Positions 24,841-33,163 of a stretch of 36,800 nucleotides of DNA are shown here, in pieces (the stretch's first letter is position 1; the number at the start of each line of letters is the position of its first letter). The notes beneath the pieces are model-generated. The model was not told the DNA's origin, searched no databases, and worked only from the letters and a program-made list of their open reading frames with translations. Location: the NCBI GenBank assembly GCA_032095175.1, contig DAMCZI010000044.1, positions 1-36,800 on the forward strand, read 5' to 3'. The DNA is from DAMCZI01 sp032095175 (GTDB lineage Bacteria > Bacillota > Clostridia > Clostridiales > Caloramatoraceae). A program made the position numbers and the translations under genes.

Positions 24841-26592
24841 CTACTTTATTTTCAAAAGAATATAGAAGTCTGAACCATTCATTTCAATACCATTTGTAGA
24901 AAAATCCTTACTTCCATAAATATTATAGAATATGAACTTAACCCTTACATTTGTGTTTTCATCTTCAAAGATCATATCTTCAACATTAACTGACTCACCA
25001 GGTTTAGTTCCGTACTTATTATATAGAGTATCTGCAAAATCCTTAATGCTTTTTCTATAGACTTCTTTATCATTTAAGTAAAGGGTAATCAAACCATTCT
25101 GATTATCATATTTTGCTTTAATATCTTTATTGGATACGCTCCACTCAATACCTTTATTTCTAAAGTCCAAGAGATAATCATAATTTTTTATATCCATTGG
25201 AAGATTCATTTTATCCATGTTATAAGAAAAATAATTATCTTTGGATAGATAAATATATCCTTCATATTTAAATCCAAATACGTTTTCCATATCACCAAGC
25301 TTGAAGTTTTTTGGAACGTACTTTACATCCTTTAAACTGTGCTTTTCTTCAAAATAGGTTAGGATTCTGTTGATTTCCCTTTTATCATAGTCAGTTATTG
25401 TTTTAGGAGCCTTTGATACTAAATTATTTACTATCATATTATTCCTTTTTAGTATTGCTAAAAGTCTTTTATTCTGACTATATTTAGATACTGAAAAACT
25501 GCTTAAGGGTCCAAATACTGAAACTATGGTTACAATTGAAAGTGAGATTGGAATCACTATGTTTCTTAGGTGTTTTGAGAAACACATAAAAAGCATTATT
25601 CCCATAACCCAGGCTCCAAGAATTACAACATAATATCTGTTTTCAGTAACACCATAAGCTCTTATTCTAATGAATATTGAAACAAACATCATGATTAATA
25701 TAGGAAGAATAAGCCTTGTAAGCCAGAATATAAACTTTTCAATTTTGGTGCCCTGGCTTCTAAGCTGATATATAAAGAATATCACTCCAACGCATATTAC
25801 AGAATACCATAGAACCAAGTGGGCAACCAGTCCAACAGGCCACTGGCGTGTAATTATTATCTTTCCAAAGTATATATACAATATAACAAGGTATGCAGAA
25901 ATCAAAGGAATTATTATATATTTAAGTAGTATACCAAGTGCCTTTGGATAGCCTGATATATCCAACTCATCCTTGTATTCTGGAACCCCGGAAAGAAAAT
26001 ATGCAGGTAGAAAAACTCCAATAATTATTATCCACATATCAAGATAAAGCTCACCCTTTACTGATACCCCAAGGAGTTTATCTATTGTAAAGAGTATTGC
26101 AGAAATACCTCCATAGATAACAAGTGAGTAAATAAAGGTAGTTATAAATCTGGATATAAGCCTTATAACATAAAGCTCAAAATTATCTCTTTTATATAAA
26201 TAAGGTACAAAAACAAATATCAAATAAGTTGTTATACTTACAGCAGCATACCTGGAGCCAGAAATAGTACTGAGGTCTTTAAGAAAAAAGTTAAAATAAA
26301 GACCCAATAACATTGCTCCAAATATATAAGTTGTTATTTCAATGCTCTTTTTATGATTTTGGATTCTTTCGAATATAAGCCTAATTGATGCAGAAACAGG
26401 AGCTCCAAGGGCAAGAACCATTGCAATTCTAGTGAGCAGCTCTCTTTTTTCGATACTCATGCTTATATCAGCATGGTTAAGTATAATTCCAAGCACAGCT
26501 GCAGCAGAAGAGAATATTATAGCTGTAGGAAAACGTCTTAAGCTTCTTTTGAGTTTCAAAGCTGTGTTTTTTATCGATATAGTTAGCTTCAT
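24841..26592 (-). CDS. DUF4153-family multi-spanning membrane protein
   Basis: This 583-residue protein has about ten to twelve hydrophobic helices in the first 380 residues and a soluble C-terminal part rich in short beta-like strands. The sequence SVFGPLSSFSVSKYSQNKRL at the end of the membrane part matches the DUF4153 signature. Function is unknown for the family. It is a single gene on the minus strand with a GGGGGAG site before ATG 26592. A minus-strand transcript would end at the hairpin 24809-24834. Confidence 0.85.
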   Translation of the reverse strand: MKLTISIKNTALKLKRSLRRFPTAIIFSSAAAVLGIILNHADISMSIEKRELLTRIAMVLALGAPVSASIRLIFERIQNHKKSIEITTYIFGAMLLGLYFNFFLKDLSTISGSRYAAVSITTYLIFVFVPYLYKRDNFELYVIRLISRFITTFIYSLVIYGGISAILFTIDKLLGVSVKGELYLDMWIIIIGVFLPAYFLSGVPEYKDELDISGYPKALGILLKYIIIPLISAYLVILYIYFGKIIITRQWPVGLVAHLVLWYSVICVGVIFFIYQLRSQGTKIEKFIFWLTRLILPILIMMFVSIFIRIRAYGVTENRYYVVILGAWVMGIMLFMCFSKHLRNIVIPISLSIVTIVSVFGPLSSFSVSKYSQNKRLLAILKRNNMIVNNLVSKAPKTITDYDKREINRILTYFEEKHSLKDVKYVPKNFKLGDMENVFGFKYEGYIYLSKDNYFSYNMDKMNLPMDIKNYDYLLDFRNKGIEWSVSNKDIKAKYDNQNGLITLYLNDKEVYRKSIKDFADTLYNKYGTKPGESVNVEDMIFEDENTNVRVKFIFYNIYGSKDFSTNGIEMNGSDFYILLKIK

Positions 26593-26776
26593 ACAAACTC
26601 CCCCTTTGATGCCTTTTTTTATATTTTAATCTATAATGAATAAAAAATACAGTATATAAGATATGCCAGTGGAAACAATTACAAGTATAAGAATATAAAA
26701 ATTAAGAAATATGGTATAGAATGGATATTTTAAGCGAATTATATGTATAATTAAAGTAAGAAAATAATTGCTTATG

Positions 26777-26896
26777 CTATATGTTTTGTATAAATAATTC
26801 TACATTGCTCGATCTTAAACATTTACGCGAAATCATAGTCCTTAATTCATTAATGGAACAACACCTAATGTAAAATCGTTAGTGCGATTAATATAG
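26777..26896 (+). repeat. MITE-like element, copy 2 of 3
   Basis: This 120-bp element aligns over its length to 2390-2506. It begins CTATATG, has the inward end ATTCTACATT, and its right end (AATGTAAAATCG, then ATTAATATAG) is the inverted counterpart. CATTAATG (26848-26855) can pair with CGTTAGTG (26877-26884). It lies directly before the SDR gene ribosome site, so its right end is in or near the SDR leader. The rest of 26600-26925 is AT-rich and shows no gene. Confidence 0.7.
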
Positions 26897-26925
26897 GCAT
26901 CTTATTAGAAAGGAGAGGATAGAAG

Positions 26926-27753
26926 ATGGAACAATATACAGAGGGTGGAAGGTTTGAGGGAAAAACAATATTAGTAACAGGGGGAACGTCTGGAATAGGT
27001 AGAGCAACAGCTTTAAGGGCATCAATGGAGGGAGCCAATGTAGTTTTTGTCGGCAGAAACTCACAAAGAGGAGAGGATGTTGCCAGTGAAATAATTCAAC
27101 TTGGTGGTAGAGCAATTTTTATAAATTGTGATGTTTCCAATCCGAAGGATGTGGAAAGCATGGTTTCTGAAACAATAAAGAATTTTGGGAATCTGAACAT
27201 TGCAATAAACAACGCTGGAATCATAGGAAATCCACAGCCCTGCCATAATCTTAGCGATGATGATTGGTATAGTTTAATAAATGGGAATCTAACATCGATT
27301 TTCAACTGCTGTAGAGAAGAACTGAGAACCTTTATTAAGCAGGGTATAGGAGGAACAATAATAAATATAGCCTCTGTTGCGGGGATAACAGGTCTTCCGG
27401 GAAATGCTGGGTATATATCTTCAAAGCATGGTGTAGTAGGACTTACAAAGAGCATTGCTGTAGATTATGCAAAATATAATATAAGATGCAATGCTGTTTG
27501 CCCTGCTGGAGTTGATACTGCAATGACTGAGTCTGTTAAGGATATTATGAAGGAAAGGTATAATGAAGCAACAGCAAAGGAGATGGAATTAAAGGATATA
27601 TCAAGTATGGCATCAGGTAAAATACAATCACTTCAGGGAAGAAATGCAAGTGCAGATGAGCAGGCAGCTGTAATACTATTTCTAGCATCAGATGACGCAA
27701 CAAACATAACTGGATGTATCCTACCAGTGGATGGAGGATGGACTTCATATTAG
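26926..27753 (+). CDS. Short-chain dehydrogenase/reductase
   Basis: This 275-residue classical SDR enzyme is an NAD(P)-dependent oxidoreductase. Cofactor motif TGGTSGIG (about residues 20-27) and NNAG (about 93-96) are present. The catalytic Ser lies in IASVAGITG, and Tyr/Lys lie in YISSK; DGGW occurs near the C-terminus. GGAGAGG precedes ATG 26926. It lies alone between two MITE-like copies and ends at its own terminator. The substrate is not identifiable. Confidence 0.93.
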   Translation: MEQYTEGGRFEGKTILVTGGTSGIGRATALRASMEGANVVFVGRNSQRGEDVASEIIQLGGRAIFINCDVSNPKDVESMVSETIKNFGNLNIAINNAGIIGNPQPCHNLSDDDWYSLINGNLTSIFNCCREELRTFIKQGIGGTIINIASVAGITGLPGNAGYISSKHGVVGLTKSIAVDYAKYNIRCNAVCPAGVDTAMTESVKDIMKERYNEATAKEMELKDISSMASGKIQSLQGRNASADEQAAVILFLASDDATNITGCILPVDGGWTSY

Positions 27754-27763
27754 GCGTATTAAA

Positions 27764-27810
27764 AAATTTAGGGCATCGTATAGAAATTATATGATGCCCT
27801 AAATTTTTTT
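27764..27810 (+). terminator. Terminator after the SDR gene
   Basis: AAATTTAGGGCATC (27764-27777) pairs with GATGCCCTAAATTT (27793-27806) and is followed by further T residues. Confidence 0.9.
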
Positions 27811-27816
27811 TATAAT

Positions 27817-27906
27817 TTATATGTTTTACATAAATGATTCTACATTGCTCAGACCTAAACATTAATGGCAGTACTGCATGGTAGAACTTTAGTGCGATTA
27901 ATACAG
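27817..27906 (+). repeat. MITE-like element, copy 3 of 3 (internally shortened)
   Basis: This 90-bp copy shares CATAAATGATTCTACATTGC with the other copies at its left and AGTGCGATTAATA at its right, but lacks about 30 bases of the middle. CATTAATG can pair with CTTTAGTG with one mismatch, where copy 2 has CGTTAGTG. With copy 2 it brackets the SDR gene, in the same orientation. Confidence 0.65.
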
Positions 27907-28250
27907 TCATATAATATGAAGTGAATTTTAAAGAAATCTTTGGATAAACTAGAATGTAAATAGGAGGGATTAGTTTTTGTGAATTAGTAGAATATTAGTG
28001 GTCGAAATGTAATCTGCAGGAAATGATGGAAGATAAATAACAAAACCATAACAAAATGGCATAAAAATCTTTAATCCAGCGAAAATTCAAAGATATATTA
28101 CAAAATGTTAATTATTTGGAGTATTTCTTTAAAAAACGCCTACACTCATGCTATAGCGTAATTAATGTGGTTTGAAAAAAGTATGAAAGTAGTTTATTAT
28201 GTATAATTGTGGCGTGTATATCGGTCTGTTATAAAGGAGTGTAGCAAAGA
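27907..28250 (+). other. Leader region upstream of the O-antigen-ligase-like gene, no gene seen
   Basis: This 344-base stretch is AT-rich and has stops in all frames. There is an AGGAGGG at 27963-27969 that leads only to a two-codon frame, which may be the remnant of a lost start. The ribosome site AAGGAGTG before 28251 belongs to the next gene. No clear hairpin or riboswitch was recognised. Confidence 0.5.
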
Positions 28251-29441
28251 ATGATATATTTATATATTGCAATAATCGTATTCTCTCCATACTTGGCATT
28301 TTTACCAATGATTTATTCAGGCTTTAAGGTATTGCAGCGTGGAGTGATTATAGTAAAAAATGATTGGAATTTTGGACTTTTGTTCTTATTTATATGGTCT
28401 CTTTTTGTTGGGATTATAAATATGGATGGTATATCTGCAGTGTCTTCATTTGCTTTTTTATGTTACTTCTTTGTAAGTGTATACCTGCAGAATAACTGGT
28501 CAAGCGAGGAAAAAGTAGAAAAACTCTTTAATATTGTTATAGTAACTTCACTGGGTTCAGGCTTTATTGGGCTTTTGGAAAGGTTTACAACACTTCATAA
28601 CAATCCTACCTGGTGGAAAGAATTATTTGGAATCTATCCACAGGTTCTTTTCTATGAAAGATATAGAATCTCAGGAACCTTTGGTAATCCAAACGTTGCA
28701 GGTACCTGGTATGCTGCATTGATTTTAATATGCTTTTACTTTTTCTATAACAGCAAGGGATTTAAAAAGGCATACTATGGAATTTCAATGGCTATTTTTG
28801 TTGAATTGTTGACTTTTACTTCTTCAAGAGGAGCAATGATAGGACTTATACTTGGAATGATGGCATATGCCTTCTTCCTTGGACATAAGAAGAATATGAC
28901 AATGCTTTCAATTACATTGATGTTTGGAGTAGCTTTAATGTTTATATTCCCTGATTGGTTCCCAAGGGGAGCTAATCTTATAAACTCGATAAAGGATAGA
29001 ATGAACATATGGATAAACTGCCTCAACCTATTTAAAGTGAAACCCTTTACAGGTTGGGGATTGCTTGGAATATATTTTGCTGATGGCAATATCTATCAGT
29101 ACACAAGGACATTCCATGGACATAATATATGGATTACCCTTGCAACAACCTTAGGGGTAATAGGACTTGGAGTTTTCATATATCTGGAATGCTATATATT
29201 TGATCAGCTTATTTTATTAAGCAAGAATAAATGTAGACTTGTACCACTTCTTGCAGGACTGCAAATGATTATAATTGGCCAAGGGTTAATGGATTTTACA
29301 ATAATGAACCCTCAGGGCGGAATAGTATTCTTTGGATGCTCTGCAATTATAACATCCCTTGCATTACAGTACAGCACAGTGCCTGTTGAAGAATACTCCT
29401 TTATACTTGGAAAATTGAAAAATAAATGGCATAACTCATAA
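28251..29441 (+). CDS. O-antigen ligase/polymerase-like membrane protein (Wzy/WaaL family)
   Basis: This 396-residue protein has about ten helices. The family region holds RISGTFGNPNVAGTWYAA, FTSSRGAMIGLILG, KPFTGWGLLG and FHGHNIWITLATTLGVIG (the loop with the conserved His). Such proteins ligate or polymerise lipid-linked surface glycans outside the membrane. It stands alone with its own terminator, with no glycosyltransferase next to it. The MBOAT pair at 15652-18209 is the other surface-glycan gene set in the window. Confidence 0.88.
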   Translation: MIYLYIAIIVFSPYLAFLPMIYSGFKVLQRGVIIVKNDWNFGLLFLFIWSLFVGIINMDGISAVSSFAFLCYFFVSVYLQNNWSSEEKVEKLFNIVIVTSLGSGFIGLLERFTTLHNNPTWWKELFGIYPQVLFYERYRISGTFGNPNVAGTWYAALILICFYFFYNSKGFKKAYYGISMAIFVELLTFTSSRGAMIGLILGMMAYAFFLGHKKNMTMLSITLMFGVALMFIFPDWFPRGANLINSIKDRMNIWINCLNLFKVKPFTGWGLLGIYFADGNIYQYTRTFHGHNIWITLATTLGVIGLGVFIYLECYIFDQLILLSKNKCRLVPLLAGLQMIIIGQGLMDFTIMNPQGGIVFFGCSAIITSLALQYSTVPVEEYSFILGKLKNKWHNS

Positions 29442-29442
29442 A

Positions 29443-29488
29443 AAAAGGCTATCTCAAAATAAATTCTATTTTGAGATAGCCTTTTCTT
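29443..29488 (+). terminator. Terminator after the O-antigen-ligase-like gene
   Basis: An 18-base stem (AAAAGGCTATCTCAAAAT with ATTTTGAGATAGCCTTTT) closes a 7-base loop. It begins just after the stop and ends in T-rich DNA. The symmetry also allows it to end the small minus-strand gene that follows. Confidence 0.9.
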
Positions 29489-29501
29489 TTTAATCAAATC
29501 C

Positions 29502-29660
29502 TCATATAAATGTTCCCAGTGGAATGAATGTATTTATTATGTAAAGAACAACTCCTATTAGTGCAACAAGTAATACTATTTTAAATATAGTTGCTGTGAT
29601 TTTAAAAAGCAGTCGTAATATGAAAAGTGCTATTATTATGGCAATTATAGTATCAAACAA
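29502..29660 (-). CDS. Small hydrophobic membrane protein of 52 residues
   Basis: Reading the minus strand, AGGGGAG is followed 8-9 bases later by TTG 29660 and 52 codons to TGA. The protein is almost wholly hydrophobic with two helices (about residues 3-16 and 26-45) separated by RLLFKIT. The nearby ATG reads only four codons, so TTG is the supported start. Function is unknown. It shares the terminator region with the convergent ligase-like gene. Confidence 0.6.
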   Translation of the reverse strand: MFDTIIAIIIALFILRLLFKITATIFKIVLLVALIGVVLYIINTFIPLGTFI

Positions 29661-29851
29661 AATGCATCTCCCCTTTAAACTGATAGATGTTACTAATATA
29701 TTAGCATATAAATAACTAGAAATTCAAACCATTATATATAAATTTTATGATTTTTGAAGTAGAAAATATGTAAAATGTGGTACAAAAATAAGGAACATTT
29801 AAGACTCATTTAAGTCAAATATAGTGATAATACCAGAGGGAGAGGATAGGT

Positions 29852-30604
29852 ATGAAAAAAATAGCAGCTCTTATAGTGTTAGTACTGCTTCTTGGAGGTT
29901 TTACATTTAAAAGCAGTAAATACACAAACCTTGCAAACTATATTTGCAATCTTGTTGATGCATCTGAAATTACAATTATGTATTTTAAAGCTCCCGAGGT
30001 AAAGGAGTATTTTGGAGATGTGAAGAGCAGTGATAAGTTTGCAATGCCTATGATTTATGCAGCAGATTCAGGAATACTTGAGTTTCCAAAGAAAAAAATA
30101 TATCCCTACAGCAAGATAAAAGTTTCCTATGCCAAGGTATTGATGGATAGAGCCTACAAACATGTAACTGAAAAGGATGAAGGAATATCTAAAAAAGTAT
30201 TTGAAGAACTGAGGAAAAATAAAAATTTTTCAAAGCTTAAGGATAACAATTATCTGACTACAGCAGCAGAGAAAGAAGCGATAAAAATTTATAAGGAAAA
30301 GATAAAGGAGTTTAAAAAGCCATCCATGAATAATGATGAGGAAGTAAAGGTTATAACCTCAAAGGAACCAGGATACCTTGTGGTTACATTAAAATGGGGA
30401 GAGAAAAGAACTGGTGGGTATACAATAAAAATAATAGATGCAAAACAGAATGGAGATGTTATAGATATAAAATATTTTACAGCTTCTCCATCACCGAATG
30501 CTATAGTCACCCAAGTAATTACCTTCCCGCAGGATACAATAAAGGTAAAGGTAGATAACAATGATAGAAACTTTAAAATATCATTGATTAAAGTAGAAAA
30601 ATAG
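29852..30604 (+). CDS. Exported protein with SLH-like and PrcB C-terminal domains
   Basis: This 250-residue protein has a signal peptide or anchor (residues 1-16). The first half shows an S-layer-homology-like segment (YFGDVKSSDKFAMPMIYAAD, then YSKIKVSYAKVLMDRAY, about 50-110). The C-terminal third resembles PrcB_C (PF14343-like), with WGEKRTGGYTIKIID and VTQVITFPQDTIKVKV. PrcB-type domains were first seen as inhibitors of a protease complex. Function here is unknown; a cell-surface role is inferred. A GGGAGAGG site precedes ATG 29852. Confidence 0.75.
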   Translation: MKKIAALIVLVLLLGGFTFKSSKYTNLANYICNLVDASEITIMYFKAPEVKEYFGDVKSSDKFAMPMIYAADSGILEFPKKKIYPYSKIKVSYAKVLMDRAYKHVTEKDEGISKKVFEELRKNKNFSKLKDNNYLTTAAEKEAIKIYKEKIKEFKKPSMNNDEEVKVITSKEPGYLVVTLKWGEKRTGGYTIKIIDAKQNGDVIDIKYFTASPSPNAIVTQVITFPQDTIKVKVDNNDRNFKISLIKVEK

Positions 30605-30660
30605 AAAAGGCCAGATACTGGAGATTTATGCTATTTGCATATCTCTGGTATCTGGCTTTT
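30604..30660 (+). terminator. Terminator after the PrcB-like gene
   Basis: An imperfect stem (AAAAGGCCAGATACTGGAGA with TCTCTGGTATCTGGCTTTT, plus an inner TATGC/GCATA) ends in TTTT. Confidence 0.85.
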
Positions 30661-30672
30661 CACTTATAAGAT

Positions 30673-30700
30673 AAAAAAATAAGGAGAGAAATCTCTCCTT
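30673..30700 (-). terminator. Terminator of the zinc-ribbon gene
   Basis: On the minus strand AAGGAGAG pairs with CTCTCCTT (30681-30700, 4-base loop) and is followed by ATTTTTTTA. It lies immediately after the stop codon at 30702. Confidence 0.85.
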
Positions 30701-30701
30701 A

Positions 30702-30875
30702 CTATCTTCTTCCCATACCGTCGTGTTGTCTTCTCTGCTGCTTTCTTGCTCTTCTGCAGTCAGGGCATCTTGTTGGTTCATTTTCGAAACCCTTTTCTTT
30801 GTAGAAAGCCTGTTCTCCTTCAGTAAATACGAATTCTTTTCCACAGTCCTTACATACGATTGTCTTATCTGCCAT
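30702..30875 (-). CDS. Zinc-ribbon domain protein (zf-trcl type), 57 residues
   Basis: The frame starts ATG 30875 with AGGAGGTG 8 bases upstream. The sequence has two CxxC pairs, VCKDCGKEF and RCPDCR, around FTEGEQAFYKEKGF. This is the probable zinc-ribbon family (PF13451-like) widespread in clostridia. The tail (RRARKQQRRQHDGMGRR) is strongly basic, suggesting nucleic-acid contact. Overlapping reading frames on both strands here are shadows. Function is unknown. Confidence 0.85.
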   Translation of the reverse strand: MADKTIVCKDCGKEFVFTEGEQAFYKEKGFENEPTRCPDCRRARKQQRRQHDGMGRR

Positions 30876-30900
30876 GTTAAAGCACCTCCTAAAATTTGGG

Positions 30901-30966
30901 GATTTAACGACTCAAAGACTCAAGACTCCCAATCTTAGGAGATAGGGTCTTGACGGTGTTAAATCT
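30901..30966 (-). promoter_or_regulatory. Structured leader of the zinc-ribbon gene
   Basis: Read on the minus strand, three nested helices form: ATTTAAC with GTTAAAT, TCAAGAC with GTCTTGA, and CTCC with GGAG. They lie about 25 bases before the start codon, just upstream of AGGAGG. No known riboswitch class was recognised. Confidence 0.4.
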
Positions 30967-31065
30967 CTACTACTAAATTATATCATCATATATAAATTTG
31001 TGCAATATTGTGTAATCTTATAATGGAAAAAATTTATAAATATTGACAAACAAATGGTAAAATAT

Positions 31066-32202
31066 TTATTCCTCAAATACTTTTTTTACATCCTTCAAAT
31101 ATTTTCTTATTGAAAGATGCTGTGGACAAAGAGTCTCACATTTTCCACACTCTATACATTTTGATGCTCTGGCTTTTTCAGGCATTCTTTCCTGGTACAT
31201 TGTTTTATATTCATCAAGTTTATTGAACATAACAGCATCATTGTAAAGTGAAAAGTTTCTTGGTATTACAACGCCTGATGGACAAGGTAGGCAGTATTCA
31301 CATCCTGTACACTTTACCATTGTAAGCTCATCATATTTTTTCTTAACATCTTCAATTATATTTAATTCTTCTTCAGTTAGTGAATTTGGAGTAACCTTAT
31401 CAGCTGTCTTCATATTTTCAACAACTTGATTCATTTCACCCATTCCGCTTAATACAACTGTAACCTCTGGGTGATTCCATACAAAGCTTAATCCCCACTC
31501 AGCAGGGGTTCTCTTAACCTTTGCTCTGTTGAATATTTCCTTAACTCCTTCTGGAGGTGTTTGGGCAAGCTTTCCACCCCTTAGAGGTTCCATTATAACA
31601 ACTGCTAATCCCTTAGAAGCAGCATATTTAAGTCCCTCTGTTCCAGCCTGGAATTCTTCATCCATGTAGTTATACTGTATCTGACAGAAGGTCCAGTCAT
31701 AGGCATCAACTATTTCCTTAAAGGTTTCAATGTCATCATGGAATGAGAAACCTATGTGCTTTATCCTTCCATCGGCAAGTGCCTTATCAACGAATTTTAA
31801 AACACCAAGATCTCTTATCTTATGCCAGGTTTCCTTATCAAGGGCATGGAGAAGATAAAAGTCTATATATTCGGTATCAAGTTTTTTAAGCTGCTCATTT
31901 AAATATTTATCAAAGTCCTCATATGTATTTGTCAGCCATGCAGGAAGCTTTGTGGCAAGCTTTATCCTTTCTCTATAGCCATCCTTTAATGCTTTTCCAA
32001 CAACGATCTCACTTGTACCCTTATGGTATGGATATGCTGTATCCACATAGTTAACACCATTGTCTATTGCATACCTTAAAAGCTTAATGGCCTCTTCTTC
32101 ATTGATTTTGCCATTATCTCCATCAACTATTGGGAACCTCATACATCCGTACCCAAGGGCAGATACTTCGAAATCACATTTTCCAAATTTTCTATATTGC
32201 AT
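31066..32202 (-). CDS. Aldo/keto reductase with two C-terminal [4Fe-4S] motifs
   Basis: This 378-residue protein has an aldo/keto reductase barrel (MQYRKFGKCDFEVSALGYGCMR, DTAYPYHKGTSE with catalytic Asp/Tyr, HIGFSFHD, GMGEMNQV). A ferredoxin-like tail follows: CTGCEYCLPCP (about residue 295) and CIECGKCETLCP (about 350). This fused form is common in strict anaerobes; electrons may come from ferredoxin. AAGGGGG precedes ATG 32202. It stands alone; the substrate is unknown. Confidence 0.93.
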   Translation of the reverse strand: MQYRKFGKCDFEVSALGYGCMRFPIVDGDNGKINEEEAIKLLRYAIDNGVNYVDTAYPYHKGTSEIVVGKALKDGYRERIKLATKLPAWLTNTYEDFDKYLNEQLKKLDTEYIDFYLLHALDKETWHKIRDLGVLKFVDKALADGRIKHIGFSFHDDIETFKEIVDAYDWTFCQIQYNYMDEEFQAGTEGLKYAASKGLAVVIMEPLRGGKLAQTPPEGVKEIFNRAKVKRTPAEWGLSFVWNHPEVTVVLSGMGEMNQVVENMKTADKVTPNSLTEEELNIIEDVKKKYDELTMVKCTGCEYCLPCPSGVVIPRNFSLYNDAVMFNKLDEYKTMYQERMPEKARASKCIECGKCETLCPQHLSIRKYLKDVKKVFEE

Positions 32203-32362
32203 TTTAATCCCCCTTCCAATATTTTAATTAATATTTTATCATAGAGGTAGAAAACTTACTACCTTTTAACTATATAAAAAGCTTCGGTATATAAAAATTT
32301 AATATAAATATTAAAAATTTAAATAATAAATCAAAAAATAATAAAAAATATTAAAATACATA

Positions 32363-32390
32363 TTGAATATATAAAGATTCGGTGTATAAT
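32363..32390 (+). promoter_or_regulatory. Promoter of the DUF2089 cassette
   Basis: TTGAAT (32363-32368), a 16-base spacer and TATAAT (32385-32390) lie 24 bases before ATG 32414. A related GGTATATAAAAA sequence lies about 90 bases upstream. Confidence 0.6.
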
Positions 32391-32413
32391 GGAATTATAG
32401 AGAGGTGATGGAA

Positions 32414-32779
32414 ATGGGCTATAAGGTTTTAAACAGATGCCCTGTATGCAGTTCAAAGCTTAAAATAACAAGACTAAAATGCAATCAATGTGGAACAGTA
32501 ATAGAAAATGATTTTGAACTTTCAAAGCTAGCTTATTTAACAGCAGAACAGCTCAATTTCATCGAGGTTTTTATAAAATCAAGGGGAAATATAAAGGAAG
32601 TAGAAAAGGAACTTGGAATTTCCTATCCAACAGTAAGGGCAAAGTTGGATGAGGTCGTGGCCGCCCTTGGTTATACAGTAACAAGACAGAGGGATTTACC
32701 AAGCAGCAAGGACGTAATCGATATGCTTGAAAAAGGTGAAATAACTGCCGAGCAGGCGGTAAATATGTTAAAAGAATAA
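32414..32779 (+). CDS. DUF2089-family protein with zinc ribbon and HTH-like region
   Basis: This 121-residue protein has an N-terminal zinc ribbon (CPVCSSKLKITRLKCNQCG). An HTH-like helix set (LNFIEVFIKSRGNIKEVEKE, then LGISYPTVRAKLDEVV) follows. A short C-terminal SHOCT-like helix reads DMLEKGEITAEQAVNMLK. The start ATG 32414 follows GAGGTG; earlier in-frame GTG and ATG overlap that site. The HTH suggests a DNA-binding regulator of the two genes that follow. Confidence 0.85.
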   Translation: MGYKVLNRCPVCSSKLKITRLKCNQCGTVIENDFELSKLAYLTAEQLNFIEVFIKSRGNIKEVEKELGISYPTVRAKLDEVVAALGYTVTRQRDLPSSKDVIDMLEKGEITAEQAVNMLKE

Positions 32780-32792
32780 GGGGGATAATTAA

Positions 32793-33155
32793 ATGAACGA
32801 AGAAGTATTAAGAATCTTAAAGATGGTTGAAGAGGGCAAAATCGATGCTGAGAAGGCTTCCGAGCTTATTGATGCTGTTCAGACAGAAAAGGTAGAAATT
32901 AATCCAGATAACTATGAGGATAGGATGATTAGAATAAGGGTTAATGATAATGATGACAATGTAAAGATAAATGTACCTGTAAAATTTGTAAAGGGAATGC
33001 TTAAATCCGTAGGAAAAATTAAGCTTGGAGAAGGAAGCGGAGTTGAAAAGGTTGATCCTGAAATAATTTCACAGGCTATAGACGGAAACCTTACTGGAAA
33101 AATAGTTGATATTCAAAGCAGCGACGGAAGCGTAGTAGAAATATCAATTGAATAG
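32793..33155 (+). CDS. SHOCT-like domain protein (YvlB N-terminal type)
   Basis: This 120-residue protein has a SHOCT-like helical hairpin (VLRILKMVEEGKIDAEKASELID) and a beta-rich C-terminal part (MIRIRVNDNDDNVKINVPV and VVEISIE). The same helical motif ends the preceding DUF2089 protein, so the two may interact. In Bacillus YvlB and related proteins act in envelope-stress loci; that role is only a guess here. AAGGGGGAT precedes ATG 32793. Confidence 0.75.
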   Translation: MNEEVLRILKMVEEGKIDAEKASELIDAVQTEKVEINPDNYEDRMIRIRVNDNDDNVKINVPVKFVKGMLKSVGKIKLGEGSGVEKVDPEIISQAIDGNLTGKIVDIQSSDGSVVEISIE

Positions 33156-33163
33156 GTGATATT

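Noticed and set aside
30626..30938. Overlapping plus and minus frames around the zinc-ribbon gene
   Set aside because: They are shadows; only the 57-residue frame has CxxC pairs, AGGAGG and a terminator.
31044..31065. TTGACA-like promoter after the aldo/keto reductase gene on the plus strand
   Set aside because: It points into the 3' end of a minus-strand gene and lacks a good -10 box.
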